Shown: piece by piece, positions 34,370 to 44,599 of the stretch
Numbering within the stretch: the first letter of the stretch is position 1
Layout: every line of letters starts with the position of its first letter
Assembly (NCBI GenBank): GCA_002205965.3
Contig: NADL03000004.1
Location: 1,155,126-1,219,125, forward strand
Reading direction: 5' to 3'
DNA length: 64,000 nucleotides
Source of the DNA: Kappaphycus alvarezii
Lineage: Eukaryota; Rhodophyta; Florideophyceae; Gigartinales; Solieriaceae
The notes under the pieces: model-generated
Databases searched by the model: none
Told to the model about the DNA's origin: nothing
The model's input: only the letters and a program-made list of their open reading frames with translations
Position numbers and translations under genes: made by a program

Positions 34370-35328
34370 ACCGTGTGTGTCACCATTTTGCATGTGTGCT
34401 CTCTCGTCCTGCCATTTGCCACACCCGTGTCAATTGGCCGGTCGCTGGTTGTCGGAATTTCGACCAGGCTTGGTTGTGGAGAGGGGGGTGTTTCAGGTGG
34501 TTGCCATTTTGTGCCGCTTGCGAGGTTGGTTCTTTTTTTTTTGTGCTCTAGTGGAACGTTTTGTACCATATACGCACGTCCGAATTTTGGGCGGTTTATT
34601 TACATCAGGTGTGGGTGATGGTGGGGGTCGGTTTTCGTTGTTGACATTTTACAGAGGCTGGTGAACAGGACCTGGGTGGCGTGGCTTTCAAGTTTGCGTA
34701 GTGATGTATTGGGCGGATTTCAGTTTTTGTGAGCCTTGGTGGATCAGTGGCGTTTGACATGTTTGTGGCGGGTGCTATGGTGGAGCGTTTAGAGCTGACA
34801 TCGTAGTGGGCATAGGGCTGTTGCCTGCACATTGCTTTCATGCTTGAATGAATGAGCAGGAACTTTTGACGTTGAATTGAGCAGGTGGGCGCGACAAGGC
34901 GGGATGAGTAACGGTGCCTCAATACAGTACGTCGGCCGTATGAATTCCCGACTTGCTCGGGAGATCATGACCTGATTTTGTAACAGAGGTGTAAGCTGGA
35001 ATTATAAAAAAAAATACAAAAGTGCAAGCACTTTGTCCAAGATGCACAAGTCGTTTGCCAACAGCCAGGAGATGCACAAAGCCCATCTACTTGCCGTTTG
35101 CACGTCTTCTTTTGATCAAAGACGATTGGCAGAGACTGCACTGCATACGCCTAGCAGAGAAATATTTCAAGCCGTCCATTGTTGCGCCAGCACGACAGCA
35201 AAGGTTCCTTCAACCAGTCTGCCCTCCAACCTCAATAGCTACTATTCAATTCACTGGATACCCAGCTCCACCCCACCCATCAGCCTGAGCTCGCGCCATA
35301 TCTCGTCATCCTCCACCTCTGCCCAACA
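34370..35328. other. Intergenic, GC-balanced, no gene seen
   Basis: Lies between two plus-strand genes. Open frames of up to 140 codons are compositionally biased shadows. A single TACAGTACG motif is present near 34923. The 300 bp before 35329 are pyrimidine-rich, as in front of other genes here, and likely hold the promoter and leader. Confidence 0.35.
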
Positions 35329-36036
35329 ATGCCTCCAACCTTTATCCTGTCCGTCCCGCTATCCGCCACGCCATGCCACCCACCCGCATCGTCCCGCTTC
35401 CCCCTTTATCAACACCCTGCATCCCATCAACACTCCCTCCGACGCCCCGCCCGCATTTTCATGACCCTCGAATCCTCCAACCAACTCTCCACCGCTAAAC
35501 CCTCCACCCCCTCTCTCGGCTGGGCCGTCTGTCGCGAGCAATACCTCAACCAATCAGGCTCCAGCGATCAACAGACTCTCGACTTTCCCGGCGCACATTT
35601 CTCCCCTCCGCCCCCTATAACCGGTCAGGATCTCCTGGATATCATCCGAGGAAATACACCTGATGCCTGGGTGAATGAAATTTTGAGGACCTTGCTTGGT
35701 TGGCGACAGTTGGAATCGGGCGCTTGGGATGATACCCATGTCGAGGATAAGTGGAAGCAGGCTTATAAAAAGGGACCCCCGGATTTTATAGGGAGGGAGG
35801 GCGACTATGAGCCGGCGTTTGACAGGCCGGTTAAGGCCGCTGTTGCTAATCTTACACGCTCGGTGCCGCCAAAGTACAAGCCGGCGTTCCGGGAGGTTAT
35901 CGAACCGTTGGGGTTTAAGGGCTGGAGGATCAATCAGTTGACACCCAATTTGACCAGGAGGGCCCAGGCGGTCAATTGGATTCTCTACTGGTTTCGGACC
36001 CACCATCCTGATTATGTTTGGTCAGTCCATGAATGA
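35329..36036 (+). CDS. DUF1823-like conserved protein of photosynthetic organisms
   Basis: A 235-residue protein whose C-terminal 150 residues fit the DUF1823 family of cyanobacteria and plastid-bearing eukaryotes, as I recall its pattern: PITGQDLLDIIRGNTPDAWV, NEILRTLLGWRQLESGAWDD, a KWKQAYKKGPPDFIG segment, PVKAAVANLTRSVPPKYKPA, PLGFKGWRINQLTPNLTRRA and VNWILYWF. The function of the family is not known to me. The N-terminal 90 residues are rich in Ser/Pro/Thr with few acidic residues and may be a plastid transit peptide. Start: Met at 35329; a second Met at 35461 (MTLESSNQ) would remove most of that extension. The frame is uninterrupted. It converges with the phosphoesterase gene, 608 bp away. 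Confidence 0.75.
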   Translation: MPPTFILSVPLSATPCHPPASSRFPLYQHPASHQHSLRRPARIFMTLESSNQLSTAKPSTPSLGWAVCREQYLNQSGSSDQQTLDFPGAHFSPPPPITGQDLLDIIRGNTPDAWVNEILRTLLGWRQLESGAWDDTHVEDKWKQAYKKGPPDFIGREGDYEPAFDRPVKAAVANLTRSVPPKYKPAFREVIEPLGFKGWRINQLTPNLTRRAQAVNWILYWFRTHHPDYVWSVHE

Positions 36037-36644
36037 GATGGATATGCTTGGATATTTGGCTTGTGCGGCCAAGCACTACTACGAAATTCCTTTTTCCGAC
36101 TTGCAGCCATCACACTGCTGATAAAGAATCTTCACAGCGGATAAACTTCGCAGCTGAAGCAGCACAAGGCACGGGTAATCGTCGAGGGCCAACTTTAGTT
36201 ATATGACTCTGGCAGTAACCCGCCCCGACATCCTGTGGCACTAGCCCTGAATAAAAGTACGCTCATGTATCGTTGACTATGGTGCGTCCGAGTGAATCAC
36301 TCCGAATCACTCTGTCCACTCCTATCATTACAAAGCTCAGCGAGGCAAGCACAAAATCGTTTCCTTGCAAATTCGGCGGGCCAGTCCTCACCCAACCGGT
36401 GGTTTGCACTGTTTGCGACGAGAAAGTCACAATGCCCTCGTTTCCCTGCACCTGTGACCGTTCGAGAAGCGCCCCAGCGGGCCCAGAGTCACCAAAGCAA
36501 GGAATTCCCGCCCTTGTTGCTCGCCGCTGACCTATTGCTGACCACTCGCAGCGTGGTGCAATGCCGCTGTCAAAATATGCTGTCTTTCCTCCGCAAGCAC
36601 AGCGATGGTACGACTCGTGTTCGCACGCCTTGTCTCCCAGACTG
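36037..36644. other. Intergenic space between convergent genes
   Basis: Contains the 3' regions of the DUF1823-like gene and the phosphoesterase. Frames of 85-143 codons on both strands overlap each other and the phosphoesterase end. One (36273-36530, plus) has a CxxC-rich piece, VVCTVCDEKVTMPSFPCTC, but no family I can name. Confidence 0.35.
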
Positions 36645-37727
36645 CTACCCCATCGGGGAGCACGGTAGCGACACTGATACTGGACTCGCCTCAAACACAG
36701 TATAGCTTTCCGCGACCTGCCCCCTCTCCGTGACCCAAGTCTCAGTCACATTCTGCACGGCCCCCCCGTCCAACGACACCACCTGAAAATGATGCAGCCT
36801 TTGTTGCGACGCGTGTCCAATCTTATGCCGCGGGACAACAGCCGCATTCACCATCACGGTCACATCACCCGACGCGCCATCAGGCTCTGTGGTGACCATG
36901 GTTCTCAGCCCACGATTCTTCATCAGCTGCTTGTGCATATGGCCAAACACTGTCAACGGCACTCGCATCCCCTGCTTCCTCGCCTTTTCTATCGCCGCGC
37001 GTAAATCAGCATCACCGTAATCACCCCCCGGAAACTCGCCCCAGTCCTTGCCGCATGGGTCACTTGGCGCGCTTCCCAAGCCTGTAGGTCCATTATGACC
37101 CAAAAATACAACCGTCGAGTAATCAGAGGATTCCACCGCCTGCTCCATCTTGAGTTTGGAATGTACCTCATCCTCAACACCAACAAACTGTTGATAAAAC
37201 GCCTTGTACTTCCAATTCGGCCCTCCGACAGAAAATGCACGCCCACCACACACTGACAAACTGACACTATCAAAGGCAACACTACGGTACGACACGTCAT
37301 GACTCTTCAACAAACGCATCTGCTCTGTAACTCGACACACTCGCGACTCTTATCATACGGAGCACGACGGCGGCCATTTTCAGAGGCGGTGAAAAAGGCG
37401 TCATGATTTCCAAAAACAGTAGCCACACCAAAATCACTGTTGGCTGCAAAATCGGAGATGCGACGGGTGATGGCCACATTTTCGTCGCCAAAATCGCCAA
37501 CGAAGAGGGCGAGGTCGGGATTGAGTGCGCGCAGGGGCAGCCTCGTCGGATGGGGTCCATTCGCCGTGGATGTCACCGACGCAAACGATTTTGGTGGGAC
37601 GGGTGCGAGGAGAGGCGGTTTGAGGGGCTAGACACATCGTGGAGTGGGGAAAATGGGGCGTGCAAAATTGACGCGGGCGATGCGTGAGACCGCCGAGAAT
37701 GCAGAGGGAAAAGGCGGTGAGACGCAT
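36645..37727 (-). CDS. Calcineurin-like metallophosphoesterase, TIGR04168-type
   Basis: A metal-dependent phosphoesterase of the kind shared by cyanobacteria, algae and plants; the substrate is unknown. Motifs in order: TKIVCVGDIHGEW (metal site GDxHG), ALFVGDFGDENVAI (GDxxDxN variant), TVFGNHDAF (GNHD), VVFLGHNGPTGLGS with DPCGKDWGEFPGGDYGDADL (diagnostic block for this subfamily) and VFGHMHKQL (GHxH). All metal-binding positions are present. About 360 residues from the ATG at 37727 (MRLTAFSLCILGG); the first 45 residues look like a targeting sequence, plausibly for the plastid. A Met at 37637 is the alternative start. Two frame changes are needed: +1 in a four-C run (37534-37537) and a compensating -1 at about 37325-37360. 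Each frame carries conserved motifs, so the gene is probably intact. Confidence 0.85.
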
Positions 37728-38684
37728 GTGGAAGAGTGTGGGGGAGGGGGATTTGAGACGGAAGGGATGGGGAGGTTGGGTGCGCGGATGGGGGATGGCC
37801 ATTCGTTGGGGGAATTGGTGCGGGTGGGTTTTGGGGTTAGGATCAAGAGTAAGTGCACAGGGGATGAAAGGGCCAGGTAATCGGGACGGAGGTGGGATGT
37901 TGTGAGGCCAGCGGGTGGCCTTTATGATATCAACTGATGGTGAGTTTGTCATGATAGCAGCAAGGCATTGGCAATGGCATAACAATTTCTATGACAATGG
38001 AAGAGCGATTCGCTATGCTAATTCACTGCATATTTTAAGATAGTGAGGTATCGTAATCATGGTGGCATCGCAAAGCTTGAGGCCCTTGTAGAGAAGATAG
38101 CAAAAATACACCTTTCTGCACCTCACACATGCTCCCACCTACATGCATAGCTGCAGCCTGCAAGGAAATACTATACCATCTTCAAACGCCACCACAACAT
38201 CCAGGCTATCACACGGCCCATTAAGACAAGCCCAACATCACCTCTTCTCCTCAACATTCATTTACAGTGCTGCATCCACATTATGTGTCCTACGCATTGA
38301 CAATAGCCGTTGCCGGACAGGTTCCCTTTAGCACACGTCCCCAAAACTAAATATAAACTCCCTGTCTCCGCCTTCAAAACTCAAAACGGGCACACTTTTC
38401 AACGTATTGCATGATCTGCTGTGGTCGACAACATCGCCGCTACAGGGCACCCGATCGTTCAGGCTTCTCTTGCAGTTGCTTTCGCCGTTCAACCAGAGCG
38501 AAGAGGCCAACCTTTGATTACTGCAGATGCACAACCCCTCCGGAATTGCTTCATGAAACCACTCCTACAAGAGTTTCATTACCATTCTCTCGTCAATCTG
38601 TCCTGAAAGCCTTCGAATACATAACATCATCATCCCTATTACCTGTACAAATTCCTATATCACAATAATCTACAGTCCACCTTC
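37728..38684. other. Intergenic space between two minus-strand genes
   Basis: Just under 1 kb with the presumed promoter of the phosphoesterase and the 3' region of the TPR gene. Long frames near 37728-37985 are extensions of the phosphoesterase frame and low-complexity shadows. From 37920 onward nothing recognisable. Confidence 0.4.
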
Positions 38685-41600
38685 TCAACCTTCTCCATCC
38701 AACAAAATATTATCCAGCCCCGCAATCTCCCTCCGACAATCATCCACATACATCTGAGCCTTAACGTCATCCGCATCCAACTCCACCGCCCTCTCAAACC
38801 GTTCCTCTGCTTTCTCAAACCATTTCCTGCACCTCCCCTCATTCTCCTCGGTCGACTTGCCCAACCTCCCCAGAGATATATACGCCAACCCGCAATTAAA
38901 ATACCCGATTCGACTCCCCCCATTCCTCTCCAGCAGCCCGTCATACAACCCGCAAGCCCTCTCATAGTACCCTCTCGCCTTATCCGCATCACTAATCGAT
39001 CCCAGCAGGCACAAACACAAACCCAGGCTACAAATCGTTTCTTCATCCCCATCCCTTTCCTCCACGCTCCCCAACAACAACCCCAACGCCCGCTCCAACA
39101 TATCCTTCGCCTTTGAATCTCCAATGTTCGTCTTGGCCCATGAAACTAATGTCGCACCCAGTTGCCCTTCCACTGCCGCCCGCTCCTCCCCAAGTTCCAA
39201 CGCTGCTTCTAGTTTCGATATCGCACTCTGGAACAACCTGCCAGACTGAGACACCGCCAACCCCCGTCGACGCGCTTTTCGCACCAATTCATTCGCTGAT
39301 GCTCTTAGCTCAGCTGAACAAAATTCCCTTTGCCTCCCTCCAGGCTGCTCCATTCCTATTTGGCCTGCACTGCCCGTCTCTACATCCAAACTGGGCTCCT
39401 CTGTGCTGGGCTTGGGCGCAGTCGGTACCACATTGCAACTGACCTGTCCTTCCTCGACATTTCCGTCGGCCGCTCCATGTTCTTCCCTCCCACTGATTGT
39501 TGAAAAACTGTTTATGGATGACATACTCTCGGGCAGCACATCAGAACCATTCTCAGATTGTAATCCATCACCCCGCGATGGGTCATTAACGCCAGGAAGC
39601 GGTGTTGTTAGCAATGACACATCCGAGATGTCTTCTTCAGATTTCTGAGCAAGTCCGACTTCCGGCACAGGGGGGGTTGCACTGCGGGCACTGGATGGTA
39701 CGTTTTTGCTCACTGGCTCCAACGGATGCGGCCGATTTTCAGTGTCCTCCTTCATGCTGTCTGGCGCCAGAGTTTGTGTTTGCCCGTCTTCGTTAAGGTT
39801 TTCCTCCGCCGATAACGAATCAGGTGATGCGAGTTGAAAAAAATCCTCTGACGTTCTCTTATCGACATCGGTCGAACTCGTCAAGTCGTGTTCCAAAACG
39901 CCCATGGTATTCTGTTCACGGGTCCGTAGAAACTCGCTCGTTGAAAATGGTTGCAACGAGATCACGTCCACATCAACTCCTTCGTTGGAGGAGCTTAAGG
40001 AATCGGTTGCACGACCGACATTCTCCTCAGACTTTACGCCCGCTTTCAATGCAGTTCCATCTAGGTCAGCACCCGAAAGGGCAATCCCTCCTTTCTCGGG
40101 GATCTCCCGTGAAATCATTGGCCCGTGGGGAGCATTCGCAGCCTCGCTAACCACAATATTGTTATCCTCAATAGTCGTGCGCAAGGGAGCAGTTTTCTTT
40201 TCCAAAACCGTTCCGTGCATTATCTGGCTTGAGTCGCTCCCGAAAGCTAGCTTACCCATTGCATCTCCGAGTTTTTTCCCCTCGTCTTCAGCCTTGGACG
40301 TCGGATTCTTATTCTCCTCTGACACGTCTCTAACAACCGGATTAGACCGGGATTCATCATCAGACCATTGTGGCTCACGTTCGCGACGCTTGTTCTCATC
40401 AGCGATGCGTGGCTCACATTTGCTGGGATTCACCTCGGAGCCTGGGCTCTGACTCTGCCATGAATCTGGTCTTCCACTATCCAAACCAATCGAGGAACCA
40501 TTCCTTGCTGGAGCTGCAATTTCACTTTGGAGTGAATGCTCATTCCTATCTCCCTCCACTTCCGTGACCAACAACTCAGATTTTCCAGCCATAGATGCCC
40601 GAGGAACATTTTCTGGACCACTACCTCTTCCATCTCCATTTGTGTTATCCCTTGTTTTGTCATAGCTGTGTCCCGAAGTGTACTCTCCGTTCTGTTGCAA
40701 TGAACCTTCAAACTCACCCCTTGAGAATGAAAACACGTTATCCACCCCGCTCCTAGGCAATTGGGGTGCATTTACGTCACCACCGTCGAGCTCGCTTCTA
40801 CTTGCCTGGTTAGAATCCTCACTCGCAGCCCCAAACCCTCCATCCGGCGGTAAGCCGTGCAACTGAGGCTGTTGTTTCTTATCGGAATTCCCACCCTCCA
40901 AAGCACCATCCGGCCATCCTAGACTCTCGGGCCTAGCCTCCTTTTTATCCTCCCCCAGCAATTCTTCATACAACAAAGAACCCGTCCCAAACGAACGCCG
41001 CTCCCTCAGTTGAGCATCCAGAACCTCTGTGTCCCTATTCTTCCGGCGGGCCGTATCCTCGTCACGAATGCCAAATCTTTCCTTCAGCAAGCCCATTAAA
41101 TTCTGCACCCTCTTCACTTGGCTCTCCGCATCTCCTGCCCTACCCTTCCACTCCTCCCTCTCACGAACCCCACCCAAAATCCTCTGTTTCAACTCTTCAT
41201 TCCTCAGCTCTGCTCGTTCCAAGCGCTCCATGACTTGATCCAACCTTGCAGCCTTGACTGTCAATTCCTCAAGCTCCTCCGTCATTACCATTTCCCTCCT
41301 GGCAGCCTCCTCCAATTGATGAGCGAGGGTTTCCCCTCCGCTTTTGGCCTCCTGAAAATTGACCTCAGCGAGTCTCAACCTCTGTTCCACCTCCCTCTTC
41401 TCCCTCTCCGCCTCCCTCAACCTCCCCCTCAAAACCTCGACTTCCGCAACCAATGGAATCGGGGCGGCGTCCTCTGCGCGATTCCTAGTCTCAATGACAC
41501 GACGCAAGTCCCGCAACGAAGAATCCAAGGACGACAACATGTGTGCAATAGATGCATTCCGACGGTCCTCCCGTTCAAGGGCGGAGCGTTCGACCTGATC

Positions 41601-41762
41601 CAGGGCATAACGCAAGGATTGCGCTTGCTGTGTGACAAGCGTAGGTACATCCGGGGCAGTTGCAAGGGCGGTGTGTTGGTGCGTATGGTCGGTTGGTGGT
41701 GTTGTTTCGAAAGGGGGTTGGACGTTGGTTCGGGTACGACGGTTGTGGAGATAGCGACGCAC
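38685..41762 (-). CDS. Large coiled-coil protein with C-terminal TPR repeats
   Basis: An uninterrupted frame of 1025 residues. Residues 45-245 are a long coiled coil (RLREAEREKREVEQRLRLAE, KAARLDQVMERLERAELRNE). Residues 250-830 are acidic, Ser/Asn/Glu-rich and probably disordered. The last 180 residues contain TPR-like helical pairs: LFQSAISKLEAALELGEERA, AKDMLERALGLLLGSVEERD, GYYERACGLYDGLLERNG, IGYFNCGLAYISLGRLGKS and WFEKAEERFERAVELDADDV. TPRs bind partner proteins; no enzyme domain is present. The first in-frame codon that could initiate in a bacterial sense is GTG at 41762, so the eukaryotic start must be upstream (next entry). I do not recognise an orthologue. The frame ends at 38685 with LDNILLDGEG. 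Confidence 0.8.
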   Translation of the reverse strand: MRRYLHNRRTRTNVQPPFETTPPTDHTHQHTALATAPDVPTLVTQQAQSLRYALDQVERSALEREDRRNASIAHMLSSLDSSLRDLRRVIETRNRAEDAAPIPLVAEVEVLRGRLREAEREKREVEQRLRLAEVNFQEAKSGGETLAHQLEEAARREMVMTEELEELTVKAARLDQVMERLERAELRNEELKQRILGGVREREEWKGRAGDAESQVKRVQNLMGLLKERFGIRDEDTARRKNRDTEVLDAQLRERRSFGTGSLLYEELLGEDKKEARPESLGWPDGALEGGNSDKKQQPQLHGLPPDGGFGAASEDSNQASRSELDGGDVNAPQLPRSGVDNVFSFSRGEFEGSLQQNGEYTSGHSYDKTRDNTNGDGRGSGPENVPRASMAGKSELLVTEVEGDRNEHSLQSEIAAPARNGSSIGLDSGRPDSWQSQSPGSEVNPSKCEPRIADENKRREREPQWSDDESRSNPVVRDVSEENKNPTSKAEDEGKKLGDAMGKLAFGSDSSQIMHGTVLEKKTAPLRTTIEDNNIVVSEAANAPHGPMISREIPEKGGIALSGADLDGTALKAGVKSEENVGRATDSLSSSNEGVDVDVISLQPFSTSEFLRTREQNTMGVLEHDLTSSTDVDKRTSEDFFQLASPDSLSAEENLNEDGQTQTLAPDSMKEDTENRPHPLEPVSKNVPSSARSATPPVPEVGLAQKSEEDISDVSLLTTPLPGVNDPSRGDGLQSENGSDVLPESMSSINSFSTISGREEHGAADGNVEEGQVSCNVVPTAPKPSTEEPSLDVETGSAGQIGMEQPGGRQREFCSAELRASANELVRKARRRGLAVSQSGRLFQSAISKLEAALELGEERAAVEGQLGATLVSWAKTNIGDSKAKDMLERALGLLLGSVEERDGDEETICSLGLCLCLLGSISDADKARGYYERACGLYDGLLERNGGSRIGYFNCGLAYISLGRLGKSTEENEGRCRKWFEKAEERFERAVELDADDVKAQMYVDDCRREIAGLDNILLDGEG

Positions 41763-42082
41763 GGACCAGAGGACCTGGGGAATGGCGAAAAAGGCAGAGG
41801 CAAAGGCGAGAAAGCGGGGTACGGGCGAGGAGGGAGGCGATTATGGCAAAGGCGGCGATGGATAGTTGGATGGCGGTCTCGGCGAGGAGAATTGCGATGG
41901 GGGGAAGGGGGGATTGGGGAATGGGAGGGGAGGAGGGGGGGTTGGAGGGGGCTTGTAGTTTGGCGTGAAGGCGGAGATGGGGGTTGGGGGCTTGAGGAGA
42001 AATTCGGATGCGAGATGGATGGAAGATGGAAATGGAGGATGGAGGAGAGAGGGGGGATTGGGGGGAGGATGAAGGCGTACAT
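41763..42082 (-). other. Probable N-terminus of the TPR gene, with two membrane helices
   Basis: Directly upstream of the long frame the same frame reads RFLAFASAFFAIPQVLWSV, a likely membrane helix. One frame away, joined by a +1 change in a four-C run (41816-41819), is ETAIQLSIAAFAIIASLLAR, another helix. Further out, a second +1 change in the C-rich run near 42055-42066 leads to an ATG at 42080-42082 (MYAFILP). The joined protein would be a membrane-anchored coiled-coil/TPR protein. The hydrophobic pair adjoining the frame is well supported; the start is not. Confidence 0.5.
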
Positions 42083-43190
42083 GGGAAGAATGGTTGAAAG
42101 GGTTGCAGGTGGATTTGTTGTAAGAGATATCAGAGAAATGTCATGTTGTCGTAAAGATGAGGCGAAAAGAAGGGGGATGCAGATAGAGGCATTTGGCGAC
42201 CGTGGACATGTATTCAGCGGTGCGATGCCAGGCAGTGCGAGTCGTGTGTGTTGCGGCAATTGGCGCGGGGATTTGAGATGAGATCTGCTGCCTTCATCTC
42301 TAAAGGGTTACTGTAACATGTTACTACTGTACGCACTTGATCTTCATCGTACAGTACTGTACAGTACAGTACAGCAACTTAGTTGCATTTTGTCGACGAT
42401 TGGAATGGCCCAAGTGGCAATTGTTCATTAGCCCCACGTTCCGACGATTTCCTCTTTCTTCAGTACTGTGCAGTGAGCTCCCGAAACTCGGCATAAACAC
42501 GGTCCCGTAATGGTTCAAAGGGGCCATGTGTACTGAAAAACCAAACTGCATTACTTTGAAATCGACTTTGATTAACCACCTACAGTCAAGCACAATGCAA
42601 GACTGATGGTGTCGTGTTTGATAAAACACAATGGTGAATGTTCTTGATGAGATGAGGGAAGAGACTGACAACAAATTCAAGATACACTGTAGAATTTTAC
42701 CCTAAGACAAAAACACACTTCCGAGACACTTTTTCAGTGCTTGCTATCCCCTACACACCCTATCTTTATCTCTTATACAGATAAGTTCGATATAACACGT
42801 TGCCTGGCTCATACCGTGTGTGAGATTTCAGCTATTACAAATCAATACAAGCAATCGATAACATCCTTTCAAGAAAGGACATGTAAAAACATTTCAAATC
42901 ATAAATCCATTCATTCAAATGTCATGGCTATTGCATGTAACTTCGTTTATCAGTGTTTTCTAAGTCCACTGCAAAACCACCGTACGTATCAGTGCACGAT
43001 CAGGGATAGAGGTCGGTATCCTGTAGGGATAGGGTTAGAGAAAAGTAAAGTTTCCTTTATTGAGAAAGTCCGAGGCCGAAACACTTCGGCTGCGTAGAGG
43101 ACTCGTATGGTCAACTCTGTTACTACTTCTCTTTTATTTCTCGCCTCCAGAAACCCGAAAGGTGTCGGTCTGACTGGGATCGGTGGAGTC
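42083..43190. other. Intergenic region upstream of the TPR gene
   Basis: Mostly GC-poor DNA with no supportable gene. It holds a TACAGTAC repeat cluster at 42349-42374 and marks the right edge of the gene island before the retroelement cluster. Confidence 0.4.
42349..42374. repeat. GTACAGTACTGTACAGTAC palindromic repeat
   Basis: GTACAGTACTGTACAGTACA followed by GTACAG, about 270 bp upstream of the putative TPR start. Same motif family as at 24.0-24.5 kb. Confidence 0.8.
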
Positions 43191-43195
43191 CCCGA

Positions 43196-43727
43196 TGTGG
43201 TATAAGACCAATAGGGTACGTCGGTAACCACTAACAAAAGGGTACCTAGAACGCAGACGAGCACCGCAGGAGCACGGATATTCGCCTAAAGGAGGTTTCG
43301 AGGGAAGCACTAGTAAAGGGGTAGGTTCATTGGGCGGGCGATTAACCTTAAGGGGAATAAAGGGGTTACCTTAGAGGTGTCGACGGCTTGAAGACCTAGA
43401 GTTGGGGGCCAAAGGGTGCTTCCCTTTACGACTTTGCTACTCCCACTCCTACCGTCCTCCTTATAAGGTGAGCTACCCTACTACAACTACTGTAAATCTA
43501 CACTACTGTACGTTGCTCCTAAAGGACAAGTGGCCCCACTACTGCCACCCCCTCAATCCACCAATAGGATCTATCTATTCTAAAATATCTAATGAATTAC
43601 CTAATGGTCCACCTGGTGTCCCCACATGGGCCATGGTGGTTCAGTCCACTCTCCCCGGCTTACAGCCTCCCCATAGGTGACACGTCTTACAGTCTGCACT
43701 GTACTCCAAAGTTGCTAATGTACTACT
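43196..43727 (-). mobile_element. Solo LTR of the Gypsy family, minus orientation
   Basis: A 532-bp sequence that is an inverted, near-identical copy of the 5' LTR at 44600-45127. It is bounded on both sides by CCCGA (43191-43195 and 43728-43732), a 5-bp target-site duplication, and has no primer-binding site or gag next to it. This is the structure left by recombination between the two LTRs of a complete element. High similarity to the 44.6-kb LTR suggests a young age compared with the fossil at 10.3-11.4 kb. Confidence 0.85.
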
Positions 43728-43732
43728 CCCGA

Positions 43733-44599
43733 GCATGTTGACGGTTACGTACCATGCCTTAAACTGAAATGTGCTGTACTTCATTGCTCAATAAGACAGC
43801 TGGCGTACCCTGCATTGTAAATGAGACGTTAAAAGGCGAGAAGAGTGTAATTTATCGTCATGTTTAATCATCGATTCATACCAATGTTTTATTTTTCTTC
43901 GGTTAGACGTATTCATGATGTTAATTATAACGTACGACTTAGTCGCAATGAAGATTCAATTCAACTCCCTTTTTCAGACAATTAACGCTCGTTCTCTTCC
44001 GGTAATTAGTGCAGCTTCTGCGTTGCCCTGATCGGTCGTCACAGTAAGTCTCGATTAATCAGATGTTCAAAATGCTTGCCCTTGCAAAGCCTCCAGACTA
44101 CAACAGGTGTAAGGCACGGTCAAACTGTACAGCACAGTTCTCAAATGCATGTACTACGGCCATTAACCTGCCCGCCAGATCAGTAATTTTGCAGACGGCA
44201 TCACCGACGCCATCCCCTACAATAAAGCCATCGATCTGTTTACACTCTTACATGGTAGCATCGTCTCAAAACTTCGGGTTGACCAAAACCCCCTAAACTT
44301 TTTGCTTCCGACCCACTGTCGTAATCCCGAGAGCCTCATTCGCTCGCCTTGGTGAACCGGACTCGGCCTTTCAACTCTTACTGCCTGTTGATCTATCCGG
44401 ACAGAAGACAAGTTTTACCCATTTCTTCTCTCACTTATAATGTCCGAAACTAGGTAGGAAAAGACCTCCCAAGATGATAATGAAGAAAACGTCGTTGAAA
44501 TTTGTTTGGGGTCTCCTCGACCGCAATGTGTTTTTTGGGGTCTCCTCGACCTCAATGACGTCCTGACTGAACTTGCTCCAGACTGGCCAGGGATAAATG
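43733..44599. other. Spacer between the solo LTR and the Gypsy element
   Basis: About 870 bp with no gene. Positions 44108-44252 are a diverged copy of a sequence also found at about 53652-53805. A short direct repeat, GGGGTCTCCTCGACC, occurs near 44508-44522 and 44537-44551. Confidence 0.5.
44108..44252 (+). repeat. Dispersed repeat copy 1
   Basis: Shares with 53652-53805 the blocks TGTAAGGCACG, AAATGCATGTACT, CTGCCCGCCAGATCAGTAAT, GACGGCATCAC and CCATCGATCT in the same order and orientation. The family is unknown. The two copies flank the Gypsy and Copia elements. Confidence 0.75.

Noticed and set aside
36263-36694. 143-codon minus-strand frame at the end of the phosphoesterase gene
   Set aside because: Overlaps the 3' end of the real gene and competing plus-strand frames; no motif and no sign of a separate gene.
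41118-42281. 387-codon plus-strand frame opposite the TPR gene
   Set aside because: Gly/Arg-rich shadow of the C-rich coding strand of the TPR gene; no family pattern.
43402-43680. 92-codon frame repeated at 44647-44925 as if a duplicated gene
   Set aside because: Both copies lie wholly inside LTRs; the repeat is the LTR itself, not a protein family.
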